Positions 1 through 7,505 of a stretch of DNA of 7,505 nt are shown piece after piece. Source of the DNA: Methyloglobulus sp. (GTDB lineage: Bacteria; Pseudomonadota; Gammaproteobacteria; Methylococcales; Methylomonadaceae); contig JABFSV010000116.1 in NCBI GenBank assembly GCA_013140405.1, positions 1 through 7,505 of the forward strand, read 5' to 3'. Below the pieces are notes generated by a model, which saw only the letters and a program-made list of their open reading frames with translations, did not search any database and was not told the DNA's origin. A program made the translations under genes and the position numbers. How positions within the stretch are numbered: the first letter of the stretch is position 1; every line of letters starts with the position of its first letter.

Positions 1-1575
<1,575 letters not shown>

Positions 1576-1600
1576 TCACAATCGTGGATTTCCCAAGCCG

Positions 1601-1642
1601 CAAAAACAAAAAAAGCCCCGTCACTTGGTGCGCGGAGCTTTT
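1601..1642 (-). terminator. Intrinsic terminator between rpmA and obg
   Basis: Read on the minus strand, a 10-bp stem (1633-1642 paired with 1611-1620, one G-U wobble) encloses a 12-base loop and is followed by the T-rich run TTTGTTTTTG (1601-1610). The wobble pair is a true mismatch on the plus strand, and the T-run follows on the minus side, so it should act on rpmA transcripts. It lies inside what would otherwise be one rplU-rpmA-obg-proB operon, so partial read-through, or an obg promoter that I could not identify, is implied. Confidence 0.75.
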
Positions 1643-1655
1643 TGCGAAACAAATC

Positions 1656-1674
1656 CTGTTGCTTAACGCAACAG
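1656..1674 (-). other. Perfect 7-bp hairpin after rpmA
   Basis: CTGTTGC (1656-1662) and GCAACAG (1668-1674) form a perfect stem with a 5-base loop, 8 bases past the rpmA stop codon and before the terminator. It has no U-run of its own. It could protect the 3' end of the rplU-rpmA message or be a secondary terminator element; its function is inferred only from position. Confidence 0.45.
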
Positions 1675-1682
1675 AGATCGCC

Positions 1683-1940
1683 CTATCCAGCCAAAATACT
1701 GACAAATTTACGGCTTTTAGAACCCTTTACTTGAAAAACAACTTTTCCATCAGCCGTCGCAAACAGGGTATGGTCTTTACCTAACCCTACGTTGTCACCT
1801 GGATGAAAGTGAGTGCCTCGCTGACGGACGATGATATTTCCTGCCAGGACGTTTTCACCGCCATACTTCTTAACGCCTAACCGTTTTGAATTGGAGTCGC
1901 GTCCGTTACGGGTGCTGCCTCCAGCTTTCTTATGAGCCAT
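1683..1940 (-). CDS. rpmA: 50S ribosomal protein L27
   Basis: Large-subunit protein whose flexible N-terminus reaches toward the peptidyl-transferase centre. The 85-residue length matches E. coli L27. The start [16 protein letters not shown] and the core [21 protein letters not shown] (residues 22-42) are characteristic. The N-terminus begins directly with AHKKAGG, with no cleavable extension of the kind found in Firmicutes. The ATG at 1938-1940 has a good Shine-Dalgarno AGGAG (1947-1951) six bases upstream. It follows rplU by 15 bases in the same transcript, and a hairpin and a terminator come after it. Confidence 0.99.
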   Translation of the reverse strand: MAHKKAGGSTRNGRDSNSKRLGVKKYGGENVLAGNIIVRQRGTHFHPGDNVGLGKDHTLFATADGKVVFQVKGSKSRKFVSILAG

Positions 1941-1955
1941 CTTTAACTCCTGCTT

Positions 1956-2267
1956 TTAAGCGGATATGCCAGTAATCTGGACTTCCGTATAGTACTGACG
2001 ATGCCCCATGTGTTTCATATGGTGCTTACGCCTTCTGAATTTAATGATCTTGATTTTTTTATGCCGTCCTTGTGACAATACTGTTGCAGTAACCTTGGCA
2101 CCTTCAATGTAAGGCACACCAACTTTAACTGTATCGTCAGACTGGAACATGAGGACTTTATCGAACTCTATACTGTCGCCAGCACCTAGCTCAAGTTTTT
2201 CTACTTTTAAGAACGTACCTTCCTCTACGCGGTACTGTTTACCACCTGTTTGAATTACCGCATACAT
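1956..2267 (-). CDS. rplU: 50S ribosomal protein L21
   Basis: Primary 23S rRNA-binding protein of the large subunit. The frame is open from 2282, but the true start is taken as the ATG at 2265-2267. This gives [17 protein letters not shown], the normal L21 N-terminus, and 103 residues, equal to E. coli L21. The upstream ATG at 2280-2282 would overlap the Shine-Dalgarno GGAG and add five residues foreign to the family. The C-terminal part carries the basic RNA-binding stretch [20 protein letters not shown] (residues 69-88). It is the first gene of the rplU-rpmA transcript, with a near-consensus promoter just upstream. Confidence 0.98.
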   Translation of the reverse strand: MYAVIQTGGKQYRVEEGTFLKVEKLELGAGDSIEFDKVLMFQSDDTVKVGVPYIEGAKVTATVLSQGRHKKIKIIKFRRRKHHMKHMGHRQYYTEVQITGISA

Positions 2268-2276
2268 CGGCCACAA

Positions 2277-2280
2277 CTCC
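2277..2280 (-). promoter_or_regulatory. Ribosome binding site that sets the rplU start
   Basis: GGAG on the minus strand lies nine bases before the ATG at 2265-2267. It overlaps the alternative ATG at 2280-2282, so that longer start is unlikely. Confidence 0.65.
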
Positions 2281-2312
2281 ATGAAGCATTAACTTACTAA
2301 AATTAACCTGTA

Positions 2313-2341
2313 ATTATATTTTTAAAATTGCCCAGCGTCAA
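2313..2341 (-). promoter_or_regulatory. Sigma70 promoter of rplU-rpmA
   Basis: On the minus strand, TTGACG (2336-2341) is separated by exactly 17 bases from a perfect TATAAT (2313-2318). Five of six -35 positions and all six -10 positions match the consensus. Transcription would start near 2306, giving a leader of about 40 bases before rplU. Such strength suits a ribosomal-protein operon. No translation-feedback structure was recognised in the leader. Confidence 0.8.
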
Positions 2342-2362
2342 ATCAATATTCTATTAAATTCA

Positions 2363-2387
2363 CTGTTAACGGAAAAGTATTTAACAG
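2363..2387. repeat. 7-bp inverted repeat in the rplU/ispB divergent region
   Basis: CTGTTAA (2363-2369) and TTAACAG (2381-2387) are a perfect inverted repeat with an 11-base spacer. It lies about 20 bases upstream of the rplU -35 box and 40 to 65 bases upstream of the candidate ispB core promoter. An operator for a dimeric regulator is possible. A chance palindrome in AT-rich DNA is equally possible. Confidence 0.35.
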
Positions 2388-2427
2388 AATCATCCATTTT
2401 GACCATGAATAAAGCCAATCATTTAGG

Positions 2428-2458
2428 TTGGGTTATTCAGTTTGTATTCAGTTATAAT
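2428..2458 (+). promoter_or_regulatory. Candidate ispB promoter
   Basis: A perfect TATAAT lies at 2453-2458, 59 bases before the ispB start. The best -35 is TTGGGT at 2428-2433, with a long 19-base spacer, so the -35 assignment is weak. Transcription would start near 2465, giving a leader of about 53 bases. Confidence 0.45.
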
Positions 2459-2517
2459 ACGGCGCTTGATTTTTGTAGTGTTTGTTGCACTTCGGTTAGC
2501 TTACTTTTTACTAAATA

Positions 2518-3522
2518 ATGTCATCCATTTTACTTGCCAGTACACCCGCTTCCATTGACTTCGAGTCCATTAAACGATTGACCGCTACCGAAGCCAAGGC
2601 CGTTGATTCTCTGATTATAAAAGAATTAAGTTCGGATGTGCTGCTCATCAACCAGATGGGTCATTATATTGTCAGCAATGGTGGCAAACGGCTACGCCCC
2701 ATGCTGTTGCTACTCGCCGCCAAAGCGTTGGGCAAGGTTGACCAAAATCACCTGATGCTTGCCGCCGTCATTGAATTTATCCACACGGCAACACTATTGC
2801 ACGACGACGTGGTGGACGAATCAGACCTTAGACGCGGACAACAATCTGCCAACGCAGTCTGGGGCAATGCCGCCAGCGTATTGGTGGGCGACTACCTTTA
2901 TTCCAGCGCTTTTGAGATGATGGTACGCACCAACATCATGCGCGTCATGGAAATTCTTTCCAAAACGACCACAGCCATTGCCGAAGGCGAAGTGTTACAA
3001 CTTCTTAACTGCAACAATCCTGAAACTACAGAGGAAAAATATCTGGAAGTTATTTCCAGGAAAACCGCCATCTTATTCAGCGCCGCCACACGCTTGGCGG
3101 CGGTCGTTTCCAACACCAGCGCTGAAGTTGAAGAAAAACTTTCCCAATACGGTCAACATCTGGGGGTGGCTTTTCAGTTGATCGACGATGCCCTGGACTA
3201 TAAGGCAACTAAAGAAGAGCTGGGCAAAAACCTTGGCGATGACCTCGCCGAAGGCAAACCTACCCTTCCTTTGATTTACGCCATCAAAAACAGTAACCCA
3301 TCCGAAGCCAATGTGATTATTGATGCCATAAAAAATGGCACCCGTGAAGCATTCAATGACGTTTATGCCATCGTAAAAAGCAGCAAAGCAATTGAATACA
3401 CCGAGCAACGCGCCAACGAAGAAGCCCAAAAAGCAATGGCTGCGTTAGAGATTCTGCCAGAAAGTGAGTTCAAACAGGCCTTGCTGGCCTTGGCGAGCTT
3501 TTCCGTTCAACGCAGTTATTGA
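2518..3522 (+). CDS. ispB: Long-chain polyprenyl (octaprenyl-type) diphosphate synthase
   Basis: Trans-prenyltransferase that adds isopentenyl diphosphate units to farnesyl diphosphate to build the ubiquinone side chain. The 334 residues show the whole family pattern: GGKRLRP (55-61), first Asp-rich motif DDVVD (96-100) followed by RRG (105-107), and second Asp-rich motif DDALD (223-227) followed by GKNLGDDLAEGKPTLPL (236-252). The residue five before the first motif is Ala91, a small residue that in this family allows long products; the exact chain length cannot be read from sequence. Similarity to E. coli IspB (323 residues) runs nearly end to end. The start ATG at 2518 adds about 12 residues to the E. 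coli N-terminus, and no later Met would keep the conserved region. No Shine-Dalgarno is visible upstream. It stands alone on the plus strand, divergent from rplU as in E. coli. Confidence 0.97.
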   Translation: MSSILLASTPASIDFESIKRLTATEAKAVDSLIIKELSSDVLLINQMGHYIVSNGGKRLRPMLLLLAAKALGKVDQNHLMLAAVIEFIHTATLLHDDVVDESDLRRGQQSANAVWGNAASVLVGDYLYSSAFEMMVRTNIMRVMEILSKTTTAIAEGEVLQLLNCNNPETTEEKYLEVISRKTAILFSAATRLAAVVSNTSAEVEEKLSQYGQHLGVAFQLIDDALDYKATKEELGKNLGDDLAEGKPTLPLIYAIKNSNPSEANVIIDAIKNGTREAFNDVYAIVKSSKAIEYTEQRANEEAQKAMAALEILPESEFKQALLALASFSVQRSY

Positions 3523-3613
3523 TACTGCTTTTATCCGACCAGAGCCTCCCGCCTGTCTGCACTCAATTCAAGACGCTCGACCCTTAACAAGGACTGCCCA
3601 AACACGTTCGACC
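3523..3613. other. Convergent intergenic region between ispB and the DHH gene
   Basis: This 91-base stretch separates two tail-to-tail genes. I see no hairpin with a U-run for either strand. The only pattern is an imperfect 11-base direct repeat (3573-3583 and 3604-3614, one mismatch). Confidence 0.5.
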
Positions 3614-4582
3614 CTAACTCATCCTTGCAGAATAGAATTTATCAAATTGGTCAATAAACACACCCAGTTGGTCTTTCGGTAAATGATTAATCCCGGCGGC
3701 TGATTTTCGTCCTCCACCCGTGGCAAACCCAGAACAAAACTCATCAGCACCCACCTTATTGCTTAAAGGCGCTCTCACACTGATAAGATAGCCTCCATCC
3801 TTGTTATAAGAAAGCACAGCATGGGCTTTTGTTGGATTTAGATTAGCCAAGTGATTACCAAAAACGCCACTTACTCGACGTGCCCAAGCAATATCGGGCA
3901 AAATAAACACAGCGACTGCATCGTTTTGGTATTCTGGGTTGATATTACCTGCGTTTGCCATGTCTTGCTGATAACCATTTTCCAACTTTTCAAAAGCGGC
4001 ATGATTATCTGAGATAAAATCGAAAGGCGACGCATAGCGAACCATCTCCTGATACAACACATCCGGTGCAAAATGCAGGTCACCCACACTGCTACCATAG
4101 CCGTTATAGTTGATATAGATTCCTAGATTTTTTAAAGTTTCCAGCTTTTCCGCGCTTAAAGACAAGGTTGAAGCCAGATTTTCAGCACTATAATTGAGAT
4201 TATCTCCAAATGCCGCAGTCACGGCCCATAATGGAAATTTTCCATTCAGATGCTGATTAACAAGCAAGCTCGTACAAATCGCGTTATCAGTATCTATCAG
4301 CGTTTTCAAGTTAGGATGATTAGGTATATCACCCGCTTGATGATGGTCTACATAAAAAATGGAAGCCCCTGCATGTAAAAACTCCGCAACGCGGCGGCTG
4401 TTTTTTTCGAAAGATATATCCAATACCGTGAGGCTATCGCCGGAATTGACGCTAACCTTATCCAATAACTGTATGTCACGTTTGATGCCTGTGACCAACG
4501 TTGATTCAATCGTTTGGTCGAGACGCAACTGTATCAGGGCGCAAATGCCATCCGCATCCCCATTAAAAATATCATAATGCAT
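3614..4582 (-). CDS. DHH-family phosphoesterase, variant motifs
   Basis: Cytoplasmic metal-dependent phosphoesterase of the DHH superfamily (RecJ, NrnA and relatives), 322 residues. Motif I is NGDADGI (7-13; D9 and D11 as metal ligands), but the His that usually precedes these Asp residues is absent (FNGDADG). Motif II is VLDIS (D55), motif III YVDHH (D79-H80-H81), motif IV GDN (D127). A DHHA1-like C-terminus carries [10 protein letters not shown] (288-297), where NrnA-type enzymes have GGGHK; His is replaced by Arg292. The substrate is therefore uncertain: nanoRNA, pAp or another phosphoester is possible. No signal peptide or membrane segment is seen. Its start overlaps the cysC stop by 11 bases and has the Shine-Dalgarno AGGAAA six bases upstream, so the pair is probably one coupled transcription unit. 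The link to CysC would suit pAp hydrolysis, but this is inference. Confidence 0.85.
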   Translation of the reverse strand: MHYDIFNGDADGICALIQLRLDQTIESTLVTGIKRDIQLLDKVSVNSGDSLTVLDISFEKNSRRVAEFLHAGASIFYVDHHQAGDIPNHPNLKTLIDTDNAICTSLLVNQHLNGKFPLWAVTAAFGDNLNYSAENLASTLSLSAEKLETLKNLGIYINYNGYGSSVGDLHFAPDVLYQEMVRYASPFDFISDNHAAFEKLENGYQQDMANAGNINPEYQNDAVAVFILPDIAWARRVSGVFGNHLANLNPTKAHAVLSYNKDGGYLISVRAPLSNKVGADEFCSGFATGGGRKSAAGINHLPKDQLGVFIDQFDKFYSARMS

Positions 4583-5210
4583 CAGAAGTTTCCTGTGTTG
4601 GAAGGATATTTCTTAAACGTAATAAGGTTATAACTTGCTGCACACTATCCTCAAGTGTCAAGGCGCTAGTATCAATTCGCAATTCCGGTTTTTCCGGCTC
4701 TTCATAAGGTGAAGAAATACCGGTGAAATCTTTTATTTCTCCCTTACGGGCTTTCTTATACAGCCCTTTAACGTCGCGTTGTTCGCAAACAGTTAACGGA
4801 CAGTAACAATGGATTTCAATAAAATCACCATGCGGCATAAGGCTTCTAGCCATTGCCCGTTCAGCGCGAAAAGGGGAGATAAAAGCGCTAAGCGTGATTA
4901 CACCTGCTTCCAGCATTAGTTTTGCGGTCTCGCTGATTCGGCGGATATTCTCCCTGCGGTCTACATCACTAAAACTCAAATCACCACATAACCCATGCCG
5001 GATATTATCTCCATCCAGCACAAACGTGTTATATCCATACTGAAATAATTGTTCCTCAACAGCATGAGCCAACGTTGATTTGCCGGCACCGGACAAGCCC
5101 GTAAACCAAAGGACTACCGATTTATGGTTATTTTTTTCTTCTCGTCGTTTTCTCGTTACTGTTGCGTGATGCCAAACAGTATTTGTACTTTTATCTGATT
5201 GATTAGTCAT
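4572..5210 (-). CDS. cysC: Adenylylsulfate (APS) kinase
   Basis: Phosphorylates APS with ATP to form PAPS, used in sulfate reduction or by sulfotransferases. From the ATG at 5208-5210 the protein has 212 residues (E. coli CysC has 201) and aligns from its N-terminus ([10 protein letters not shown], like the E. coli VWHSHPVT region). Motifs are the P-loop GLSGAGKST (38-46), [10 protein letters not shown] (65-74), [12 protein letters not shown] (80-91), FISPFRAER (110-118; Ser112 at the family's phospho-serine position), KGLYKKAR (148-155) and [11 protein letters not shown] (162-172). It is a single-domain enzyme, not fused to CysN. The frame is open further upstream to a TTG at 5331-5333, which would add 41 mostly hydrophobic residues; I reject that start because the DNA there is AT-rich and promoter-like. 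No Shine-Dalgarno precedes 5210, so a very short leader is possible. No cysD, cysN, cysH or sulfotransferase gene is seen in the window. It overlaps the DHH gene by 11 bases. Confidence 0.95.
   Translation of the reverse strand: MTNQSDKSTNTVWHHATVTRKRREEKNNHKSVVLWFTGLSGAGKSTLAHAVEEQLFQYGYNTFVLDGDNIRHGLCGDLSFSDVDRRENIRRISETAKLMLEAGVITLSAFISPFRAERAMARSLMPHGDFIEIHCYCPLTVCEQRDVKGLYKKARKGEIKDFTGISSPYEEPEKPELRIDTSALTLEDSVQQVITLLRLRNILPTQETSDAL
4589..4594 (-). promoter_or_regulatory. Ribosome binding site of the DHH gene, inside cysC
   Basis: AGGAAA on the minus strand is six bases from the ATG at 4580-4582. It lies within the last codons of cysC, consistent with coupled translation and with this ATG as the true start. 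Confidence 0.65.
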
Positions 5211-5222
5211 TAGTATTAATAA

Positions 5223-5251
5223 AATATATATAAAATTTAGGGCAACACCAA
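5223..5251 (-). promoter_or_regulatory. Candidate cysC promoter in the 5211-5394 intergenic region
   Basis: On the minus strand, TTGGTG (5246-5251) and TATATT (5223-5228) are spaced by 17 bases. Transcription would begin around 5216, giving an almost leaderless cysC message, which would explain the missing Shine-Dalgarno. A perfect TTGACA lies further upstream (5328-5333), but its best -10 partner (TATCGA, 16-base spacer) is poor. The rest of the 184-base gap shows no terminator for the surface-protein gene. Confidence 0.35.
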
Positions 5252-5394
5252 AACTGGCCACACAATATATCAATTTGATAAGTATTGGTACATATCGCTT
5301 ATTCCTCGATAGTCTTATGACAGCCATTGTCAAATAAAAGCTAATATTTTACAAATTAAGGTATCACCATTCGATTGCCAATAACTACTGTTCC

Positions 5395-7505
5395 TCACAA
5401 CTGGCTAAGGCTGTCTAACAGAGCCCGGCTTTCCATCAACCTCCCCAATTTACCCTCGCCACTTAGCTGCTCATTAAAACCTAGTTTTACGGACATGTTA
5501 GCGGTCGCCTGATTGGCCTTTAAACCTTCTTGAGCATGATGGTCTGGTTTGTGCTGCACACGCTTGTGACCAATTTTAAATTTGTCTTCGTTGCTGTAGT
5601 CATGTTCTTTTTTCACCACAACCCTAAAAGTTGCATACGCCTCATTACCATACCTATCCCGTGCCTTAACCATAACTTCCGTGTTTATAGAACCTTTAGG
5701 CGGCACACCAGTAAATTTAAGCTGTTTGGGGTCAAAATGAAGCCAGTTCGGTAATGGTGACCCATCAACTTGCGATGCTTCGTATTCCAACTGCTCATTC
5801 GGATTGCTATGACGGAAAGTTCCAGCAGGAATGCTAAAAGAATAATGATGCATCTCCTGAACAACTTGATTACGCAACGAACCTGTCAAATACAGGTCAT
5901 AATCTTGTAAGTCACCATATAAACTCAGTCGGGAAGGGCTATATGGTTGCGTACTACTCCAGGTATTGTTTGGTGCCCTAAAAGGCAATAACGAATAGCC
6001 CCCCCCTGATTCCACAGGGAATAATGGCGGGGTCGGGTTTGAAAGCTGTATCAATGCCCCAATGTTCCCAAGGCTAGTGGGATTTCTCTCATGTTGAAAC
6101 TCAAGAATTGCGCTGCTGACTAAATGACCGTCTGTAATGAAATACTCGATGAGCGGAACATGCCCAGAAAAGCCAGGGTTAGGTGTAAAAGTAAAATTCC
6201 CATTTGAATTTAAAACTAATACTCCAATACCAGGAATATTCACAGTGCTGCCAGCAGCAAACGTACCAACAATTCCTTCAATAGTAAATTCTGTCAAGGT
6301 AATCAAATCACCATCTGGATCTTTGTCATTTCCAAAAACGCTCCCGCTTACTGGGCTGAAATGAATAATAAAATCATCGTTAGCGACTGGTGGATCATTC
6401 ACTGGTTTGACAGTTACGGTCAAAGTGCTATTCGTTGTCTTGCCACCGTCGCTAACGGTGTAGCCGACTAACGGTAAAATGCCATGAAAATCTTTCACTG
6501 GCGTGAAAATATAGTTACCTTGAGCATCTAACGTGAATTTACCGACATTCGGAATACTAACAGTATCGCCAGCAAGGGCAGTGATACCGTTTACAGTAAA
6601 CTGGGTGACTGTCAACGGCTTTCCTTCAGGATCGTGGTCATTATCAAGCAAATTGCCTTTAACTGGGCGGTCTTCGATTCCAATACCTTTATCGGGTGAC
6701 GCTATCGGTGGTAGCGTGATTATGCTGCCGGGGTCGCTGACCGTCGCGCTGTTGCCGGCCGTGTCGGCACCCGTGGCGGTGGCGCTGTAATTGCCCTCCG
6801 CCAGCGGTGCAGGTACGTCGACGCTATAGGTGCCGCCGGGTTGGACGACTGCCGTCAGGGCCTGGGCGTTGCCCGCGCTGTCGGTGACGGTGACGGTGAC
6901 CACGCTGCCCGCTGGCAGGTCGGTGGTGCCGGTGATCGTCGGCGTGCTGTCGTTGGTGTTGTCCGGCGCGCTGACGGTGATGGTCGGGGGTGTCAAATCT
7001 ATATCATTAATGGTGCCGGTGCCGGAACCGTCCAGCAGGGTGAGCTGCGGCGCGCCGGCGGGTTCGCCGCTGATGGTGGCGGCGTTGAGGCTGGCGATGA
7101 CGGTCTCCGCGCCTTCGAGGGCGCTGTCGGTGGCGGTCGCCAGGGTCAGGGTGGCGGTGGTCTCGCCGGCCAGGATGGTGACGCTGGCGACACTGGTGTA
7201 GTCGCTGCCGTCGGCGGCGGTGCCGGTGTAGGTGACCGGGACGGTGATGTCGGTGGTGGACGTGCCGCTCAGGGTGACGGTGTAGACGAGGTCGCCGCCT
7301 TCGTTGACGGTGGCGGCGTCGGAGATGGACACGGTCAGGGCGGTGGTGTCGGTGATGGTGCCGGTGCCGGAACCGTCGAGCAGGGTGAGCTGCGGCGCGC
7401 CGGCGGGTTCGCCGCTGATGGTGGCGGCGTTGAGGCTGGCGATGACGGTCTCCGCGCCTTCGAGGGCGCTGTCGGTGGCGGTCGCCAGGGTCAGGGTGGC
7501 GGTGG
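5395..7505 (-). CDS. Large modular surface/secreted protein with Calx-beta-like, Ig-like and cadherin-like domains (N-terminus outside the window)
   Basis: Only the last 702 codons are visible; the frame is open to the right edge, so internal GTG codons such as 7330-7332 are not starts. Domains in order: the end of one Calx-beta-like unit (7355-7505); a full second unit (about 7000-7350; SISDAATVNEGG to GSGTGTIND); a bacterial Ig-like domain (about 6720-6993; PPTITVSAPDNTNDSTPTIT, then DSAGN and DTAGN turns); two related cadherin-like/VCBS-type domains (about 6400-6710 and 6100-6390) with NDHDPEG and NDKDPDGD calcium-type motifs; a linker (about 5850-6095); a dystroglycan-type cadherin-like domain (about 5610-5850; SIPAGTF, LPNWLHFDPKQLKFTGVPP, ARDRYGNEA); and a charged, His-rich tail ending in SRALLDSLSQL. 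Such architecture is typical of giant adhesins or other exported proteins. The export route is not visible, because the N-terminus is missing and no sortase, autotransporter or clear RTX signal is seen. Base composition shifts sharply inside the gene. The exact role is unknown. Confidence 0.88.
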   Translation of the reverse strand, partial: TATLTLATATDSALEGAETVIASLNAATISGEPAGAPQLTLLDGSGTGTITDTTALTVSISDAATVNEGGDLVYTVTLSGTSTTDITVPVTYTGTAADGSDYTSVASVTILAGETTATLTLATATDSALEGAETVIASLNAATISGEPAGAPQLTLLDGSGTGTINDIDLTPPTITVSAPDNTNDSTPTITGTTDLPAGSVVTVTVTDSAGNAQALTAVVQPGGTYSVDVPAPLAEGNYSATATGADTAGNSATVSDPGSIITLPPIASPDKGIGIEDRPVKGNLLDNDHDPEGKPLTVTQFTVNGITALAGDTVSIPNVGKFTLDAQGNYIFTPVKDFHGILPLVGYTVSDGGKTTNSTLTVTVKPVNDPPVANDDFIIHFSPVSGSVFGNDKDPDGDLITLTEFTIEGIVGTFAAGSTVNIPGIGVLVLNSNGNFTFTPNPGFSGHVPLIEYFITDGHLVSSAILEFQHERNPTSLGNIGALIQLSNPTPPLFPVESGGGYSLLPFRAPNNTWSSTQPYSPSRLSLYGDLQDYDLYLTGSLRNQVVQEMHHYSFSIPAGTFRHSNPNEQLEYEASQVDGSPLPNWLHFDPKQLKFTGVPPKGSINTEVMVKARDRYGNEAYATFRVVVKKEHDYSNEDKFKIGHKRVQHKPDHHAQEGLKANQATANMSVKLGFNEQLSGEGKLGRLMESRALLDSLSQL
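7010..7160 (-). repeat. Near-identical long repeat, copy 2 (full-unit copy)
   Basis: This segment matches 7355-7505 at every base except 7033 versus 7378, a synonymous Leu codon change (CTG/CTC). The distance between copies is 345 bases, or 115 codons, so the repeat is in frame and codes for the second half of a Calx-beta-like unit. Identity stops at 7010, at the start of an AT-rich patch. Confidence 0.9.
7355..7505 (-). repeat. Near-identical long repeat, copy 1 (cut by the right edge)
   Basis: Partner of 7010-7160 with a single mismatch over 151 bases. It continues out of the window, so the true repeat length and number of copies cannot be seen. More copies beyond the edge are likely, because the unit is in frame and has the look of a tandem array. 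Confidence 0.9.

Noticed and set aside
2268..2282. Longer L21 start at 2282
   Set aside because: It would add five residues not found in the family and overlap the Shine-Dalgarno; the ATG at 2267 gives exactly the standard 103 residues.
3573..3614. Imperfect 11-base direct repeat after the DHH gene (acgctcgaccc and acgttcgaccc)
   Set aside because: It is too short and imperfect, one copy touches the DHH stop codon, and there is no further copy; chance is likely. No attachment site or element boundary is indicated.
5221..5240. AT-dinucleotide-like run upstream of cysC
   Set aside because: It is short and imperfect, and explained by an AT-rich promoter region.
6883..6900. Three copies of ggtgac, possible slippage tract
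   Set aside because: It encodes the alternating Val-Thr of a beta strand (VTVTVT). Six-base units keep the frame, so this is not a phase-variation switch, and three copies is little.
6830..7201. Plus-strand open frame of 123 codons opposite the surface-protein gene, and similar ones at 6533-6790 and 6137-6364
   Set aside because: These are antisense shadows of the repeat gene. Their Val-, Thr- and Ser-rich translation follows from the coding bias of the other strand, and none has a recognisable domain.

Overview
The window looks like chromosomal DNA from a gammaproteobacterium of moderate GC content. The main evidence is the gene order: proB, obg, rpmA and rplU on the minus strand, divergent from ispB on the plus strand. 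That is a conserved gammaproteobacterial neighbourhood, and the IspB, Obg, L21 and L27 proteins are easily recognised. A methanotroph-like (Methylococcales) origin would fit the overall flavour, including the C-terminus of the large surface protein, but this is only an impression.

Left part (1-2341): a translation and housekeeping cluster read right to left. A strong sigma70-type promoter (TTGACG, 17 bp, TATAAT) drives rplU (L21) and rpmA (L27). An intrinsic terminator lies between rpmA and obg and probably reduces read-through. obg (ribosome-assembly GTPase) overlaps by 14 bases the start of proB (glutamate 5-kinase), which runs off the left edge.

Centre (2342-3613): a divergent intergenic region carries the promoters for both sides and a 7-bp inverted repeat. 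It is followed by ispB (long-chain polyprenyl diphosphate synthase, ubiquinone side chain) on the plus strand. ispB ends tail to tail with the next minus-strand pair.

Right-centre (3614-5394): a two-gene minus-strand operon of cysC (APS kinase, makes PAPS) and a DHH-family phosphoesterase with altered motifs. The two genes overlap by 11 bases. The pairing suggests, but does not prove, that the phosphoesterase works on a PAPS-derived nucleotide such as pAp.

Right end (5395-7505): the C-terminal part of a large modular surface or secreted protein, entering from beyond the right edge. In protein order it has a Calx-beta-like unit repeated with a 345-base period, a bacterial Ig-like domain, two related cadherin-like/VCBS-type domains, a linker, a dystroglycan-type cadherin-like domain and a short charged tail. 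Its 5' half is very GC-rich and repetitive, while the 3' half has the base composition of the neighbouring genes. The gene therefore appears to be a mosaic.

I see no rRNA, tRNA, CRISPR array, insertion sequence or other clear mobile element. The most interesting items are the mosaic repeat protein and the cysC-DHH pair. No complete new system can be claimed from this window alone.
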